Assembly (NCBI GenBank): GCA_002731665.1
Contig: PCCJ01000098.1
Location: forward strand, 1-24,952
Source of the DNA: Actinomycetota bacterium
GTDB lineage: Bacteria > Actinomycetota > Acidimicrobiia > Acidimicrobiales > Poriferisodaliceae
DNA: 24,952 nt
Direction: 5' to 3'
Shown: positions 16,601 to 23,856 of the stretch, one piece after another
Layout of the letters: each line of letters begins with the position of its first letter
Numbering within the stretch: position 1 is the stretch's first letter
Translations under genes and position numbers: made by a program
The notes under the pieces: generated by a model
Seen by the model: the letters and a program-made list of their open reading frames with translations, nothing else
Databases searched by the model: none
What the model was told of the DNA's origin: nothing

Positions 16601-17724
16601 TCTCCATCTAGAAAATGAGTTTGTTGTTCACCAGGGCAATTTTTTTTAGTCTCGTTCGTGTCTTCGATGAGCATTAAATTGTTTACTTCGGTTTCATCAG
16701 AACTAGCGACTTGACGCAGCTGTTCACCTAGACCAGAAGTACTCGCAGATTCTACAAAATCTCGTTGATAGCCAGCCTCGACGAAAGGCTGCTTACCGGT
16801 AGTTTCACAAAATGTGACTCCAATCGGGTCAACGTTGCCAGTTCCTGCAGCATCTTCCACTGCTAAAATAACTTCACCTTGAACTTTGAAATCGTTTTTT
16901 ATTGCTTGTAGCTCAGAATTTTCTGAGCCTCCCTCAGCGTCATCTTCTGAAGTTTTTTCGATTAACCCAGCGGGGTCTTTGCTGGTCGATTGCCACAAGC
17001 CTTTCGTTAATACGCCAATAAACAAAAGCGCTATAATAAAGAGGCTAAGCACAGGAAGAATACGCGCTCCATTTGCGAAAACCGGAATTTGACGGACTAA
17101 TCCCCTGCCATAAACCGGATTTCCGCTTGATTTGGCGACAACTCCGTAGCCATGAATCCTCTCTCTACCAAACCACTTCAGCGGGACCTTTATTTTGCCG
17201 CGAACCGTCACACTATGCAACGCGCTTAGCTGAACTTGAGTTGAGTCAAGATTAACTTTTATTCGAGAAGATTCCGTCTCCGACGCAAGATCCAACAAAA
17301 TGGATTCTTCACTTCTATTTCTTAATCTGATACGAATTTTACCGCGCCGATTAACCCTCAATGGAGTCGGGCTAACCCGCACTGTCACGCCGCTCGTGTC
17401 AACAATGTTTACGACGAAAGGAACCGTGACGACAATATCGCCAGTAGTTCTATCTAGGGCATCAATCTCAAGATCATGTTCACCGAAGGGGAAACCGGCC
17501 GGCACTTCGAGAACGATAGACCTAATAGTTTCTTCGCCCGGTTCTAAACTAACGATAAGCGCTTGCATAGGACCCGAAGGAGCCCCAAGCACCCGAAGGA
17601 TAAGGTCGCTAGCCTCGCCGCTTTCGTTTGCTACTTTAAGGCTGAATGCTATTGAGTTAGTAGAAAAGACGACACTTTCTTGGTCAACGGCTAGCGATAC
17701 TTTATTCGAATCAGTAGGAGCCAT
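10339..17724 (-). CDS. Giant CisA-like (COG1470-type) single-pass membrane protein, 2461 aa, with multi-module ectodomain
   Basis: The N-terminal 215 residues form two Ig-like domains with no cysteine. A basic stretch (KWFGRERIHGYG) and one TM helix near 221-240 (LPVLSLFIIALLFIGVL) follow. The charges predict N-in/C-out topology with no signal peptide. The ectodomain (about 2220 aa) is a string of carboxypeptidase-regulatory/transthyretin-like beta modules, an FN3 domain near 1775-1874 (IPGPITGLTATE..), and two Calx-beta-like modules (1875-1984 and 2347-2461). Cys pairs recur at module tips. The shared N-half links it to the two paralogues upstream and to the membrane protein type found in actinobacterial CIS loci, where CisA recruits the particle to the membrane. 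The ATG at 17724 is preferred to TTG 17754 because AAGGA lies just before it. Exact function is unknown. Confidence 0.8.
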   Translation of the reverse strand: MAPTDSNKVSLAVDQESVVFSTNSIAFSLKVANESGEASDLILRVLGAPSGPMQALIVSLEPGEETIRSIVLEVPAGFPFGEHDLEIDALDRTTGDIVVTVPFVVNIVDTSGVTVRVSPTPLRVNRRGKIRIRLRNRSEESILLDLASETESSRIKVNLDSTQVQLSALHSVTVRGKIKVPLKWFGRERIHGYGVVAKSSGNPVYGRGLVRQIPVFANGARILPVLSLFIIALLFIGVLTKGLWQSTSKDPAGLIEKTSEDDAEGGSENSELQAIKNDFKVQGEVILAVEDAAGTGNVDPIGVTFCETTGKQPFVEAGYQRDFVESASTSGLGEQLRQVASSDETEVNNLMLIEDTNETKKNCPGEQQTHFLDGEENKFVIAALARDQVYEFRIHKPGYVSTTRIVTASSADFIDLGAITLSPADGVLAGRFFGPGEGDMNTALSGVAITLTSAAGTFASETLTSEAAKALGKKQGSFEFRGLATPGTFVLEASKPGYETFAQIINLGAGCSLLYEPTSDPESTSCVSDSIVAAKLKSKSSALPDIPTSEDSYQLLKAGGSLRGEVTLEGKNGQCSSLTVPVTVTLSGHGIFRKNSAAAQEIFCNRETAFNFSFPNVPFLPSGQTYLITYEATNWISDSKGIEFSDHQDAEIIHSNILTSTDEILTGFISILDSGLNVLDCPEQVTVTLESSDSVINSTLVPIAGSGENIKTCEIRIAAVPYNTYALSIGAPGLQTLTITCIVSIGDNSCELGSAIAPIKITKNLGQITGWLKAKFCYTADCEVEAITNVVLQATGLDSVSCAALQLSRGTRKSDCKFQPDAKGELVFSKAQVGRYVFTSSVAGHKPTTTIVDVEASDVEPALPQTTTSIFSYGSIKGTVRDSLGNPLNGATVTVNSNSTISGPSSSCATPGCYSFERVLDTTASTITASLAGQSSETSVTGSLGVTIQLPITINMSRLITGYVQYSKVAGDPFELVGPDDFSIFTSASSVLVLDKQLEITSAGQLQGDTDSTSLATPHTFGSTIAAVKTAQDVKVVAQKWDGVSASTTAITNGFRAQLIQNGATVGSCFSDGSTGDDVGVLANSDLPSSGSCTFSGAHTVGPAHLRVSKEGYLSSTKKIVIADNSSVATLNVTFNDRVSAGTENSSNAYGVALLKKQVNIASAERAPTKIRAHVTGNTSAGDSARVVQKASEVGNCALAQSGSDKTCLFYPGNVTVSVVDSVGDAVVGVKVSFRQAHTGTSASVATPKHCQDGANSDNADTTTDSSRVVTSSTSGDGKCTFKNLDPGLVIFKVEKASKQTSYLKLYLEGGSPSQQITVPQFPTGTYADDLKVKVVDKVSGSAVEGATVKAWQSDETSNEYTCTTDSEGSCVVAKSGNSTSLSPGTVSLEVSKSGTYLATQYGEVTLGDGLATKTHEVKMSNYAADAVPLESGVTLGDAAVEIFVSGAAPLVPQIFPVVVFAQTFSTQQQTATEAHNNFTAKAAISSPSLWFKIQKSDGAGQKNAGGIVTQLDRKINCVVDNSVDGLCSVDRSLLSKGKIFFLSSSMSETTAASWKTPLEAKQSEVKSVGSYRLGVSNVTTDAGNGVAPRLICVINRPVIAVDFADVDSAARELCGQAQASPAAAEIYRSSVAVAALPVLAEQALYSFSAYFGDRGRLVVNLFRNDNGSVVKWDKGEAKIYFDFGSKTLREEPIEPTWTGAGVYTESAELKSLPSCYVSDTSHSCSVPVPGGADRALFWSRPQNEYSTAEQFVFVGATSVTESNLVITSNSAAIPGPITGLTATETTTSGTISLVWGKPTLNSSALQSYEIQKSVNSGAWATIAGLSPSTTAEIVQLSVSGLAVEAGSTIQFRVRAKNSAGNGPWDTSAQISFIAGFSVSKSAVSVSESGTTAAFTVVLDSRPDSNVVISVVSADTGEATVSSSSLTFTNSNWATAQTITVTGIADTVRDGAQTSIITLSIVDDSSANAFDPLTNQTVTATVVDNNKLVRFLLKNGSGNALQSIKVTRTEPSALLYRRTSNAPAGTSACTSVASELTDANGLADLAIQGSGAQTFWFIDCNSSTPNYLVQRAVLSIPYEANGPLNEIVMATSGATIKISVKGSPIAGSPIVLDVPVDAYLVRESDVSGTMQKALSAEVLNSSDGVLTFSSVPMGQFKLMLRSSGNANLVDATLNTSGAVTYEEILVGSSSDKYYVYETSAAAFGSLANLTVTSAETIDFGTLLLYAKPIRLRVTVQNNNTNSVGAILRLSGGNLLTPLIASAVDGSAGTYEFAATVGSIGAVPPSKTTNGSGSSSYLLEVERTGLSTATYSIPIEYTTAGSKVSEGPPTAVSSGYDLQTYSVSTSSVGFSVSKSAVSVSESGSTETFTVVLDSQPSSNVVIGVVSGDAGEAAVSPSGVSALTFTSLNWATAQTVTVTGVADGLDDGNQDATLTLSVKDDASDNAFDSLADQTVTATVTDID
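11770..12101 (-). repeat. Calx-beta-like module, copy B (internal)
   Basis: This encodes residues about 1875-1984: FSVSKSAVSVSESGT, LDSRPDSNVVISVVS, SNWATAQTITVTGIAD, QTVTATVVD. The two ends of the module keep near-identical DNA to copy A, while the middle and the last third have normal codon use. This looks like an older or partly converted copy. Confidence 0.8.
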
Positions 17725-17810
17725 TTTCCTTTTTCGTGATAACCGTTTAGGCAAAAACTAGTCGCCCATACCCAATGATTTAAGCTTTACGCCTTATTTA
17801 ATTTATTTTA

Positions 17811-17816
17811 ATTATA
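17811..17816 (-). promoter_or_regulatory. -10 box upstream of the giant membrane protein gene
   Basis: On the leftward strand TATAAT occurs in a very AT-rich 104-nt gap between the 1214-aa and 2461-aa protein genes, about 87 nt before the ATG. No convincing -35 box is seen. It may let the giant gene and the lipoprotein be expressed apart from the upstream paralogues. Confidence 0.35.
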
Positions 17817-17828
17817 GAAAACTCATAG

Positions 17829-20800
17829 CTATTTCGTTAGACGGCGACAAGCAAAGGTTGGAACGCTGCCAGCCACTGGCGGAACACAAATTAAAGTGAC
17901 TTCCTCTCCTGCTCCAAGAGCAAACGAGTACGAAAAGTTACTTGAATTTCCATTCGAAACGCCAGCAGCCGTCAATACGTATCTTTGAGGTGCATCAAGG
18001 CCTGCAAAGTTAGTCTCCGTGCCATTCGCTGGTACCACGCCAACAGCTGGTGTTCCATTTGGAAAAGCAGTTTCCGAATACATCCTGATCTGCCAACCCT
18101 GTTTCGGACTAGCACAGGTTGCGGTCGCTAACGCTGGAAAGGAGCTACACACCTGAACTTTTACGGTTGAAGACAGCGAGAGGTCAAAATTCTCTTGCCG
18201 CGCGACACCTGGCTGTAATCGCACAGAGGATGATTCCGAAACAGCCCCTTTTACAGCAGCGGTTACAGAATACTGACCGACAGGGATATCAGCAAAGTAA
18301 TAACTGCCTGTGCAAGAGTCGTTTAACTCTTTAAGAGGATCTTTCGTAACACAACGGCTTGCTGTGAACGTATCAAAAGTAATGGAGCCATTTGAGAGGG
18401 CCACTTCGGCTAAGTCTTTATTAGTTAGTGAGCTGGCCGGGCAGGCAACTCCAGGAGTTGTTACCAATGTACATTGTTTAACCACGCCACTTAGTTGCGC
18501 AGTAGAGGAAGTCAAGTAAACATTGCGAGTTCTGACAGGCCCTAGGTCCGTTAGCAATACGTCTATTATTGATGTTTCATATCCGGGTCTCGTGAACGTA
18601 AGTCGATACTCTCCGGGCACCGGCAACTTCGGCAAGATGTAGTTGATTGACTCGAGACTATTCTGACCACAGGAGCGCTCGACGAAGCCTTGCAGAGTCA
18701 CTCCAGTCCAAATATCAACTCCATCTGATACTTCGATGGTTACCCCATCTATGGCTTTCCCGTTCTGGTTTGACACTTTTCCACATATGGCTCCGGCGGA
18801 CGGATTAACAACTATGTTTAGGTCCGTCACGACCTGACCCGAGACCAAATTAATATCTATCGCAGCAGTTCGAAAGTTAGTTCCGCTTTGGACTTCTAGC
18901 TGATACCGCCCGGGTGTCGGAAGTCCTTCAAACGAAAAAGTTCCGGTCGCTGCAGTCAAATAATTTGCTTGTCTTTCTTCGACCACGAGCCTAACTTTTT
19001 TGACTCCCTCCTCCGGGGCCACGATTTTCTTCTCCACCGCCCACCAGCTAGATACTCCGTAAGCGTAAACCCAAAGATCTGAAGGTGTTTCGGTCAAGTA
19101 GGCGACTTCGAGATCACACGAAGAATCATCAGACTCAATTACACAACTGCTGACGACATTTTTATCGATAACGGCAAACACAGAAACATTTCGGCCACGT
19201 GGCACAACTTTTTCAGTGCCGTCTTCATCACTGAGCATTACCGTTACAGAATCTCGGGAAAGTGTTGGCGGGGCCGGCTGAGTTGAATCTGTATCGCCCA
19301 AAGCTAAGAATTTGTTTACATCGATATCAAATGTTTGAGATTTTTCAGGAGAAAGAAACACAACCTCGACATCTCTAAACAGTCTTTTTCCATCTGCATC
19401 TTCAAAGCTTGCAAATAGTTGACGCAATCCTTCTTCTCCGCTGCCAATAGTGCAACCGGAGTAACCTTTCTCTATCGTACATTCAACATTTTTGATTAGA
19501 TTTGGTTTCAAGTAGAAACCGCCGGTTGCTTCTTCATAAACGATCGTAAGTTCGAGTACCTGATCAGCCTTAATTTGAATTGTTCTTAGAGATCCGAAAG
19601 TTTGATCCGGTGACGCTCTGAACTCCACGGAAACTTCTCCGTCTTCCAAACCTTTAAACCCACATCTACCATTTCGCTTCGTGTCCAGTACATCTCCGCC
19701 AGGAGCAACGTTGCCGGTGTCTTGACATTCCAATATTTTGGAACGCTGCGTTAGTCTCAGGGACCAGTCTTCGAGTTGAGAACCTCCCGCACAAATGGAC
19801 ACACACACTTCCAACTGCATTTCATCGCCAGGGATCATAGCCTTAGCATTTCCATACAAATCAGACGGCACAAAATCGGAAGGCAAATCGTAGAGAGACA
19901 TAACTAGACTCTCGCCTGCTTTATAAAATTTTTGTGACGTAGGTGAAACCCTTTGAACTAGGCGGACCGCTGTCGTAGGATTCGGAGCGGCAACTTCGAA
20001 CCGCTTACTCATTGATTCAGACTTGATTGAAACAATTGTCCCGTCTTCGACCGGAACCACTTGATTATCAACGACTTTGAACAACTTCCCGCTTACTCCA
20101 CCATCTCCTTCTTGCAAAGATAACTCCGGGACTTGCTCTACTTCATCTGGCGTAAGATCAAAATATGGCGAATATTTAGTGCCTAAACCTGGAGCCGACG
20201 CGCGCACCCGATATCTCCCTGTAGGCAGGGAATCAAACAAATATAAACCCTCGCTATCAGTCTGAGTGCTACTGATAACGACATCGCTATCGTCATCGGT
20301 TAGGAAAAGCGTTTCTGGCGCTATTAAAAGCTCGACATCGACCGCATCTACCAAAGAACCACCAACCAGCCCAGTTAACGAAGAGGACTCTCCCTCTAGA
20401 AACATTGGTTGGTTTATACCTCGACCAATAATTTCTTTTGCTCGGGCTGGCTCATCAACAAAACCTGACCATGTGTCTTGATAACCGGCTTTAGTGTACA
20501 GAAGTTTATATGTGCGTTTTTCGTTTAGTCCTCTAAGTTCGAAGGTGCCATTTTGTTCGCTAACCCCTTGACTAACTACCGTATCCATGTCGCTTGGGTC
20601 ATAAGCTTTGATAGTCACATAATGCAGCGGGCTACGCGTCCGTAAGTCCAGGACTGATCCTTGCAGAAAAGAATCTCCTGCCGCCGAGTTCCCTGAGCCA
20701 GTAACAAAAGCGTTTTCTAAGATATTAGGATCAAGCGTTACCTGGTTACCAAAATTGGCCAATCTGTTATGTAAAACTAGACCGAAAATTACGCAGGTAA

Positions 20801-21473
20801 TCATCAATCCAAAAAATGAGAATAGCCACCTACCTAACTTTGGTTTTTGCACAAAGTTAAATAATTGTGGGGCTACATCATCGATGTTTTTAGCCCCTAA
20901 CGTTAAAACTCGGCTCGCGGGTTGCCCAACCCAAGGTCGAGGTCCTTGAACTTGTACTTCAACGGTCGCTTCCTCTTGTCTTTTTATATGAACGCGTGGC
21001 TTTGAGAACTGCACCTCTGTGAGGGCTTCTGGGTCATCAGCTTCCAACTCTAACCAAATATCTGAATTGCCATGGTTAGCTGCAGTAAGGACGAACTCAG
21101 TTTTCTTTCCGCTAATAGATCTATTGGGATATACGTCGAGCGTTACGAAATCAACACTTTCAACTATTACCGTAATGCCAGATGTCAGAATTCTTTCAGG
21201 GAATACAGCGCTACGACATTGGAGAGTTAGCGTATGTTCACCCGCAGGAAAATCAGATGGCAAATTAATACACAATTCAAAAAATCCTGAGTCGCCTGGA
21301 AAGAGCTGCAGAGCTTCTTCTGCTCCGGTCACCCAATCGGGGTCAACTCCAAGCACTCTGATTGAATATGAATCGATAACGTCAGCCTGGTTTGCTATTT
21401 GAACAGCTACTTCAACTGGCTCAGATTGATCATGGAAAACTACTTTAGGTTCAACGGAAAGTGATACAGCCAT
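17829..21473 (-). CDS. CisA-like (COG1470-type) single-pass membrane protein, 1214 aa
   Basis: Same plan as its neighbours. Two Ig-like domains (residues 1-205) carry the typical IANQADVIDSYSIRVLG, LQLFPGD, FPAGEHTLTL and NHGNSDIWLELEADDPEAL segments. The junction motif FNFVQKPKLGRW precedes one TM helix near 214-236. About eight carboxypeptidase-regulatory-like modules follow (for example EQNGTFELRGL, ESLYLFDSLPTGRYRV-type turns). Cys pairs such as SSCVIESDDSSCDL and VECTIEKGYSGCTI probably staple module loops outside the cell. The start ATG overlaps the stop of the 46-aa mini-gene (TGATG), and its GAGGG ribosome site lies inside the mini-gene. The shared N-half is the likely CIS-facing part; the ectodomain may bind glycans, envelope or other cells (inference). 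Confidence 0.8.
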   Translation of the reverse strand: MAVSLSVEPKVVFHDQSEPVEVAVQIANQADVIDSYSIRVLGVDPDWVTGAEEALQLFPGDSGFFELCINLPSDFPAGEHTLTLQCRSAVFPERILTSGITVIVESVDFVTLDVYPNRSISGKKTEFVLTAANHGNSDIWLELEADDPEALTEVQFSKPRVHIKRQEEATVEVQVQGPRPWVGQPASRVLTLGAKNIDDVAPQLFNFVQKPKLGRWLFSFFGLMITCVIFGLVLHNRLANFGNQVTLDPNILENAFVTGSGNSAAGDSFLQGSVLDLRTRSPLHYVTIKAYDPSDMDTVVSQGVSEQNGTFELRGLNEKRTYKLLYTKAGYQDTWSGFVDEPARAKEIIGRGINQPMFLEGESSSLTGLVGGSLVDAVDVELLIAPETLFLTDDDSDVVISSTQTDSEGLYLFDSLPTGRYRVRASAPGLGTKYSPYFDLTPDEVEQVPELSLQEGDGGVSGKLFKVVDNQVVPVEDGTIVSIKSESMSKRFEVAAPNPTTAVRLVQRVSPTSQKFYKAGESLVMSLYDLPSDFVPSDLYGNAKAMIPGDEMQLEVCVSICAGGSQLEDWSLRLTQRSKILECQDTGNVAPGGDVLDTKRNGRCGFKGLEDGEVSVEFRASPDQTFGSLRTIQIKADQVLELTIVYEEATGGFYLKPNLIKNVECTIEKGYSGCTIGSGEEGLRQLFASFEDADGKRLFRDVEVVFLSPEKSQTFDIDVNKFLALGDTDSTQPAPPTLSRDSVTVMLSDEDGTEKVVPRGRNVSVFAVIDKNVVSSCVIESDDSSCDLEVAYLTETPSDLWVYAYGVSSWWAVEKKIVAPEEGVKKVRLVVEERQANYLTAATGTFSFEGLPTPGRYQLEVQSGTNFRTAAIDINLVSGQVVTDLNIVVNPSAGAICGKVSNQNGKAIDGVTIEVSDGVDIWTGVTLQGFVERSCGQNSLESINYILPKLPVPGEYRLTFTRPGYETSIIDVLLTDLGPVRTRNVYLTSSTAQLSGVVKQCTLVTTPGVACPASSLTNKDLAEVALSNGSITFDTFTASRCVTKDPLKELNDSCTGSYYFADIPVGQYSVTAAVKGAVSESSSVRLQPGVARQENFDLSLSSTVKVQVCSSFPALATATCASPKQGWQIRMYSETAFPNGTPAVGVVPANGTETNFAGLDAPQRYVLTAAGVSNGNSSNFSYSFALGAGEEVTLICVPPVAGSVPTFACRRLTK

Positions 21474-21613
21474 CAGCGTCCCTCGTGATTTCCTATGTCA
21501 AGCCCACCAGAGGTAATCAATTCGCGCAGTTCCCTACGAATACTTTCGATAACAGCTATTCGCTCTACCAGCTTTAGATTATGTTTGGAGGCTAACTCAA
21601 AACGGTTCAGCAC
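21473..21613 (-). CDS. Overlapping 46-aa helical mini-protein
   Basis: A GTG-started frame overlaps the end of the 732-aa gene (start 21613, neighbour's stop 21607). It ends on a TGA sharing a base with the ATG of the 1214-aa gene (21473). The predicted product is one amphipathic helix (FELASKHNLKLVERIAVIES, then IRRELRELI) with a polar Gly-rich tail. Its last codons carry the ribosome site of the next gene. No other start exists because a stop lies two codons upstream of the GTG. It may be a small coiled-coil partner, or simply a translated coupling leader. There is no family match that I know of. Confidence 0.5.
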   Translation of the reverse strand: MLNRFELASKHNLKLVERIAVIESIRRELRELITSGGLDIGNHEGR

Positions 21614-23805
21614 TTTTTAGCGTCCACCGTTACGGATCCGACTGACACTTTTCCGTCGACGGCGGGATCATTTTGAGGATCGATTATCAACGCCGCTAAA
21701 TTCTTATCATCTGACTTGAAAACAACCGTCCAGACCCGGTTGTTAGTTAGCCCAGGAAGAATGAATTTTCCATCTAAAGATGCTGTAACCGTGCTCAATA
21801 TCAAGCTACCTGAAGAGGCGACGACATCTATATTACACACGGCTTCGTTTGTCGAAAGTGAAATAGTCGATCCCTCAAGTTGGTAGGTCGAGGGCACTAA
21901 CCTGACATCAAGGGGAAGTCGACTTGCGCCCTTAGGGACAGCAGGTAGATCGAACGAAACGCTTTCATAACCTTCTGCTTTAAAAGTCACAACGTAGTGT
22001 TGACCAACTTCGAGGCCAGTGAATTCGTAAGTGCCATCGCTTGTGCTTAGCGTTTGCCCTTTTAATGTGCCATCAGACACCAGTACCTGAACGTTGGGTA
22101 TGCCCAAATCTTCAATGTTTTCGCTTGAGCTGGACAGTTGAATCTTTCCGACTAGTGAATTTGTAGAACTGTAAATCTGAACGGTTTCTGACAGATACGT
22201 TGTAGATCCAGCTCCTACCTCGATAACAAGATCACGGTTATCATAGCCGGGTTTTGAAAACGTCAATACGTATGTCTTGAGCGGGGGCAGGCTAAGAACG
22301 GCAAATTTTCCTTCCTCGACGGTCCTTGTCGCTACAGAAAATTCTCCAGAGGTCGCCAAAATTTCAACATCAGCTAAATCAAGCAATTGACCGTTGGACT
22401 CGCCTTGTATCGCTGCTGCTACCTGTCCTTCAATAGACGAAGGCTGAGCAACTAGATCAAACGTTAATTCTTCTAGATTCTGACCTTGACTTAGGTCTAT
22501 TTCGGTCAGCATCGTGTCGTATCCGCTCGCAGCTATCATCACGCTGTAGCTAGCCGGAGTCTGAAGGTTCAGTTGCTCAAAAGCGCCATCAGCTTTAGTT
22601 GCTAATTCGTACTTGGTGGCATTTTTCTCTTCTGCTGTCGCCGAGGGCCCGATTACGATAGAAGCTTCTGAAATTGGGTCCCCAATCTTATTCCTCACAT
22701 AGCCTTGTAATCGGCCCGGCACACCCTCCAGAAAAATATTACCTAAGTCCAAAATTGCACCCGAACGAAGCCATTGAACACCTTGATAGCTATCTTGCAA
22801 GCCATCACCATAAGCCCTGAACATATACGGGCCTGCTGGCATTAATGGAACCTCGAATGAGCCATCCTCGTCTATCGCTCCTTCATAAACTTCCCCACTT
22901 TCAGCGAGTGACGAGAAAATAACCCCTCCACGGGACAAAGCTGAGCTATTCGAAGCTGCCAGAGCACGTCCACGGACGCGTTTAGTTGGCAAGCTTTCAC
23001 TTCCCAGACCTACATTAAAATAATTTATTGGGTCGCCAGCTTCATTAACTTCAAAGGTGTTTGCGCCAACGGCAGTTTCTTGCGCCCGGCCAGCCGCCCA
23101 AAAGCCCACGAATATAGCGACAACCCATAGAGCTAGTATTGAGATCAAGATTAACGCTGTCAGCAGCCCTCTACCTAGTAACGGCTTTTGGATAAAGGTT
23201 ATGAGCTCGCTTTTAGGTTCTTCGGATCCCAGTAGCTCAACCCTAAACTCGCGCGGAGCAGGGCTACCTATAAATGGCCGCCGGTGTTTCGCTACAACCT
23301 CAAACGCTCTGATTCCCTGCGGTTGTACAATCGCCGAATCTGGGGATATCGAAAATTTTAGCTCACCAACTGGGTCAAGGGCTGAAACGCCTAGGGCCAC
23401 TTGCGAGTTACCATCATTCGATACCGTTGCGACTATTTTTGCTTTGCTTCCGCGTGACAATTGGCGCGGCGCTGCAGTTAGGTTAGCTTCCAGTCGCTCT
23501 TGTACATTCACGCTAACTTCGAGAGCCCCGTCGGCGATGGCAAGTTCGCTGCCAACGTCAACTGTGAAATTTAAATCCCCTACAGAAGTTGTCTGCGGCA
23601 ATGTAATGTCAATCGTGAAAGTCTGAGCTTCTTGCGGGAAAAGCGCTACTGACAATGGTGCGCTAATCGCTGAAGACGCTAATGCACCTTCCACCTCTGG
23701 AGTAACCGTCTGAATAGTGCTCCACACATTTTCTACTAAGAGCTCAACTGTGAATGGGACTCCTACCGTGACTTTTTCTGGAGAAGAGACGATGCTTGCC
23801 CTCAT
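21607..23805 (-). CDS. CisA-like (COG1470-type) single-pass membrane protein, 732 aa
   Basis: The shortest of the three paralogues. Residues 1-205 are two Ig-like domains (VELLVENVWST, VALFPQEAQTF, VSNDGNSQVALGVSALDP, RRPFIGSPAPREF). ITFIQKPLLGRGL leads into a TM helix near 210-234. The ectodomain of about 500 residues holds five or so carboxypeptidase-regulatory-like modules (for example EDGSFEVPLMPAGPYMFRAY, KADGAFEQLNL, SDGTYEFTGLEVGQHYVVTF). It has almost no cysteine, unlike the other two. The start at 23805 is fixed by a stop codon two codons upstream, with AGGT as a weak ribosome site. It lies 51 nt after the DUF4255 gene, so the two are probably in one operon. Confidence 0.8.
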   Translation of the reverse strand: MRASIVSSPEKVTVGVPFTVELLVENVWSTIQTVTPEVEGALASSAISAPLSVALFPQEAQTFTIDITLPQTTSVGDLNFTVDVGSELAIADGALEVSVNVQERLEANLTAAPRQLSRGSKAKIVATVSNDGNSQVALGVSALDPVGELKFSISPDSAIVQPQGIRAFEVVAKHRRPFIGSPAPREFRVELLGSEEPKSELITFIQKPLLGRGLLTALILISILALWVVAIFVGFWAAGRAQETAVGANTFEVNEAGDPINYFNVGLGSESLPTKRVRGRALAASNSSALSRGGVIFSSLAESGEVYEGAIDEDGSFEVPLMPAGPYMFRAYGDGLQDSYQGVQWLRSGAILDLGNIFLEGVPGRLQGYVRNKIGDPISEASIVIGPSATAEEKNATKYELATKADGAFEQLNLQTPASYSVMIAASGYDTMLTEIDLSQGQNLEELTFDLVAQPSSIEGQVAAAIQGESNGQLLDLADVEILATSGEFSVATRTVEEGKFAVLSLPPLKTYVLTFSKPGYDNRDLVIEVGAGSTTYLSETVQIYSSTNSLVGKIQLSSSSENIEDLGIPNVQVLVSDGTLKGQTLSTSDGTYEFTGLEVGQHYVVTFKAEGYESVSFDLPAVPKGASRLPLDVRLVPSTYQLEGSTISLSTNEAVCNIDVVASSGSLILSTVTASLDGKFILPGLTNNRVWTVVFKSDDKNLAALIIDPQNDPAVDGKVSVGSVTVDAKKC

Positions 23806-23856
23806 GCACTACCTATGAGCGTAGTAAAATTAAGAGCAGGGGCGAAGCGGAGTTGC

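Noticed and set aside
17725..17754. Ten-codon N-terminal extension of the giant protein from a TTG
   Set aside because: The ATG at 17724 has AAGGA just before it and aligns with the N-termini of the two paralogues.
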